In this document: in pieces, positions 62,360-64,000 of the stretch
How positions within the stretch are numbered: the first letter of the stretch is position 1
Layout: the number at the start of each line of letters is the position of its first letter
DNA from: Lateolabrax maculatus
Lineage: Eukaryota; Chordata; Actinopteri; Acropomatiformes; Lateolabracidae
Assembly: GCA_031216445.1 (NCBI GenBank)
Contig: CM062202.1
Span: 15,224,501 to 15,288,500 of the forward strand
Direction of reading: 5' to 3'
Length of the DNA stretch: 64,000 nucleotides
The notes under the pieces: generated by a model
Database searches by the model: none
What the model was told of the DNA's origin: nothing
What the model saw: only the letters and a program-made list of their open reading frames with translations
Translations under genes and position numbers: made by a program

Positions 62360-63245
62360 AAAGGAATAATTGAACATTTTGGGAATAATTACTTTTTTTG
62401 CATATAGGTAGACAGAAGATTAACCCCACTCTCATGTCTGCGCCTTAAACAGCTCAAACCACCTAGCCTGGCATCGGCAGACAAATTCGCAAATAAGTAT
62501 TAGTCTGGAAGCTCTCAGTTCATTTTTGATTTCCGAGGGGCGTTATCGTCAGGCGGAGACACCCTATCAGAGCAACGAAACGCCGTCCTGTCGGACAGTA
62601 CGTCTTGTCAGAGGTACGGCAAAAACATATTTTGTATCAACGTAAAGTTTAAGTGTAGTTGTTTGTTCTTCTTTTAGAGAAAGTTTTCCGTTTAATACTG
62701 CCGCTGTAGCCGGCCGTATCGGCATCTTGGATATTTACAAAGATGCTTCAGCAGCGCTCCTCTCGGTCAGTCATCGTATTAAACCCGCCTCATACTGTCA
62801 CGCTCGCCATCGGCTCGCCTGATGCCAGTACCGAGGAAACCAGTCTGAATGGGCGAGAGGCCAGACGTATCTGCCAGAGCAAATAAAACATGAGCTCAAA
62901 GATTCGTCTGGTTCCCAGGCTGGAAACCACCTACCAGCATCTCTAAAGCTCAGAAATCAACACCTTATATTTCACTTTACATTAACCATCGTTTTTTTGT
63001 ATAGAATACACAAACGAGATTTAACATGTTAATTAGTCTGCTTTAGAGCATTTCCGCAGATTTTCTTTGGTACCTTTGGACAGAGCCATGCCAGCTGTTT
63101 CCCAGTTTCCAGTCTTTATGCCAAGCTCAGCTAATTGGCTGGGATTTAATATTTACCCTACAGACAGGAGAGTGGTTTCAAACCTCCTCAGCTAACTCGA
63201 CATAAACCAAATAAGTGGATTTCACAAAATGTCAAACTACTCCAT
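62360..63245. mobile_element. foldback element (GACATTTTGGG family, copy 3), split by another element
   Basis: The left piece (62360-62460) carries GAACATTTTGGGAATAATTA and ACCCCACTCTCATGTCTGCG. The right piece (63085-63245) carries the opposite-strand version, GAAACTGGGAAACAGCT and AGTTTGACATTTTGTGAAAT when read on the minus strand. Between them lies the MITE-like copy B (62463-62923). The simplest reading is one element inserted into another. Confidence 0.6.
62463..62923. mobile_element. non-autonomous DNA element (MITE-like), copy B
   Basis: The inverse-oriented relative of the copy at 6849-7320. It starts CTAGCCTGGCATCGGCAG and ends GATTCGTCTGGTTCCCAGGC. Internal matches include ATTAAACCCGCCTCATAC and GATATTTACAAAGAT. 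Confidence 0.65.
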
Positions 63246-63639
63246 TTTTTTTTTTCATTTTTGATCTTTCCTCTGCTGTATTCGTCACAGGCTACCCCAT
63301 GCTAACTGGAATTGTGCCTCAGTGGTGGGCAGAAAAAAATCACAAACAAGCTCCTTTTTCGTACTTTTCAGCTGAATAACAGCACTTGTGGAAGATGCAC
63401 GTACACAGGCCTTTACAGTTACAGAGGCAAAGAGCTCACGAGCAAGTTAGCAGCGATCACAATGGCCAACCAATCCTCTTAACGGTCAGCCGCCCTCACA
63501 GTGGGAGTTAACCTTAATGTCAATGCATTTGGGAAGTGGGGAGTCTGAGGTGAAGGGCCCAGATGGCTGGCAAAGTGCAATGAGGTTTTCTAGGCTTGGA
63601 GGGATCAAAGACAATCACTGCTTAACCCTGAAGCCTGAG

Positions 63640-63672
63640 GCTAATGTGTGTGTGTGCGTGCGTGTGTGTGTA

Positions 63673-63705
<33 letters not shown>
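63640..63705. repeat. (GT)n microsatellite
   Basis: A GT-rich run of about 66 bases with CG and TA interruptions, followed by another GT run at about 63785-63801. No gene is seen from 63250 to the window end. Confidence 0.9.
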
Positions 63706-64000
63706 AAGGACAAGTCACTGTCAGCCTTCACTTCCCCAGACATCTGCTGTATTGTAGGACGAGGGAGAACTGACTTCTCACTCTGTGTGTGTGTGTGTGT
63801 GTTTAAATGGCTTAACTTTTAGCCTTCTGAAGGCACGTGCAGGTGCTCAGCATTTGTCCTTCTGACCCACACCGTATCTTCGTGCACTCTCTTGTCTCAA
63901 ACAAACCGCATGCATGTTGCCGTCCAATACTGAAATCAAGTGTCTGTGTGGGTTTGCGCACCAGGGGTGTAACAATACTTCTCAGCACTACATTTCCTGT

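Noticed and set aside
1..64000. CRISPR arrays, prokaryotic operons, phage or plasmid systems
   Set aside because: The window is vertebrate nuclear DNA with spliced genes. Its direct repeats are microsatellites or small transposons without a spacer-repeat pattern.

Overview
This window is nuclear DNA from a ray-finned fish, most likely a percomorph teleost. The evidence is large introns with GT/AG junctions, dense (CA)n/(GT)n microsatellites, short fish-type inverted-repeat elements, and vertebrate genes whose linkage matches human 11q13.4 (FCHSD2, P2RY2 and RELT lie close together there). There are no bacterial operons, CRISPR arrays or ribosome binding sites. Exon models below were assembled by hand from splice signals, reading phase and remembered family sequences. 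Gene identity is strong; UTR ends and first non-coding exons are inferred.

Layout. (1) About 1-22.7 kb holds the 5' part of fchsd2 on the minus strand: coding exon 1 (21912-21932) in a CpG island, exon 2 (17860-17957) and exon 3 (5256-5301). The rest of the gene lies beyond the left edge. The introns contain a locally duplicated minus-strand tRNA-Thr(AGT) cluster (four intact genes and several decayed copies, 4.4-11.1 kb) and one plus-strand tRNA-Met(CAT). (2) 26.2-29.3 kb is a P2Y nucleotide receptor gene (p2ry2-like) on the plus strand, with four coding exons giving 348 residues. Its first coding intron is a degenerate ATACAATATG-type repeat. (3) 29.8-43.0 kb, possibly to 57 kb, is relt (TNFRSF19L) on the minus strand, with ten coding exons giving about 434 residues, tail-to-tail with the receptor gene. 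A second CpG island near 56.5-57.3 kb has a minus-strand splice donor and may be the relt promoter. (4) 57.6-64 kb is rich in repeats, with a decayed retroelement ORF (SGNH-like) and nested foldback elements. It also holds a possible terminal exon (61580-61664, minus) of an unidentified gene further right.

Functionally the loci are independent: an F-BAR/SH3 endocytic adaptor, a nucleotide-sensing GPCR, and a TNF-receptor-family protein that signals through SPAK/OSR1-type kinases. Most remaining sequence is intron or intergenic DNA with microsatellites and small non-autonomous elements.
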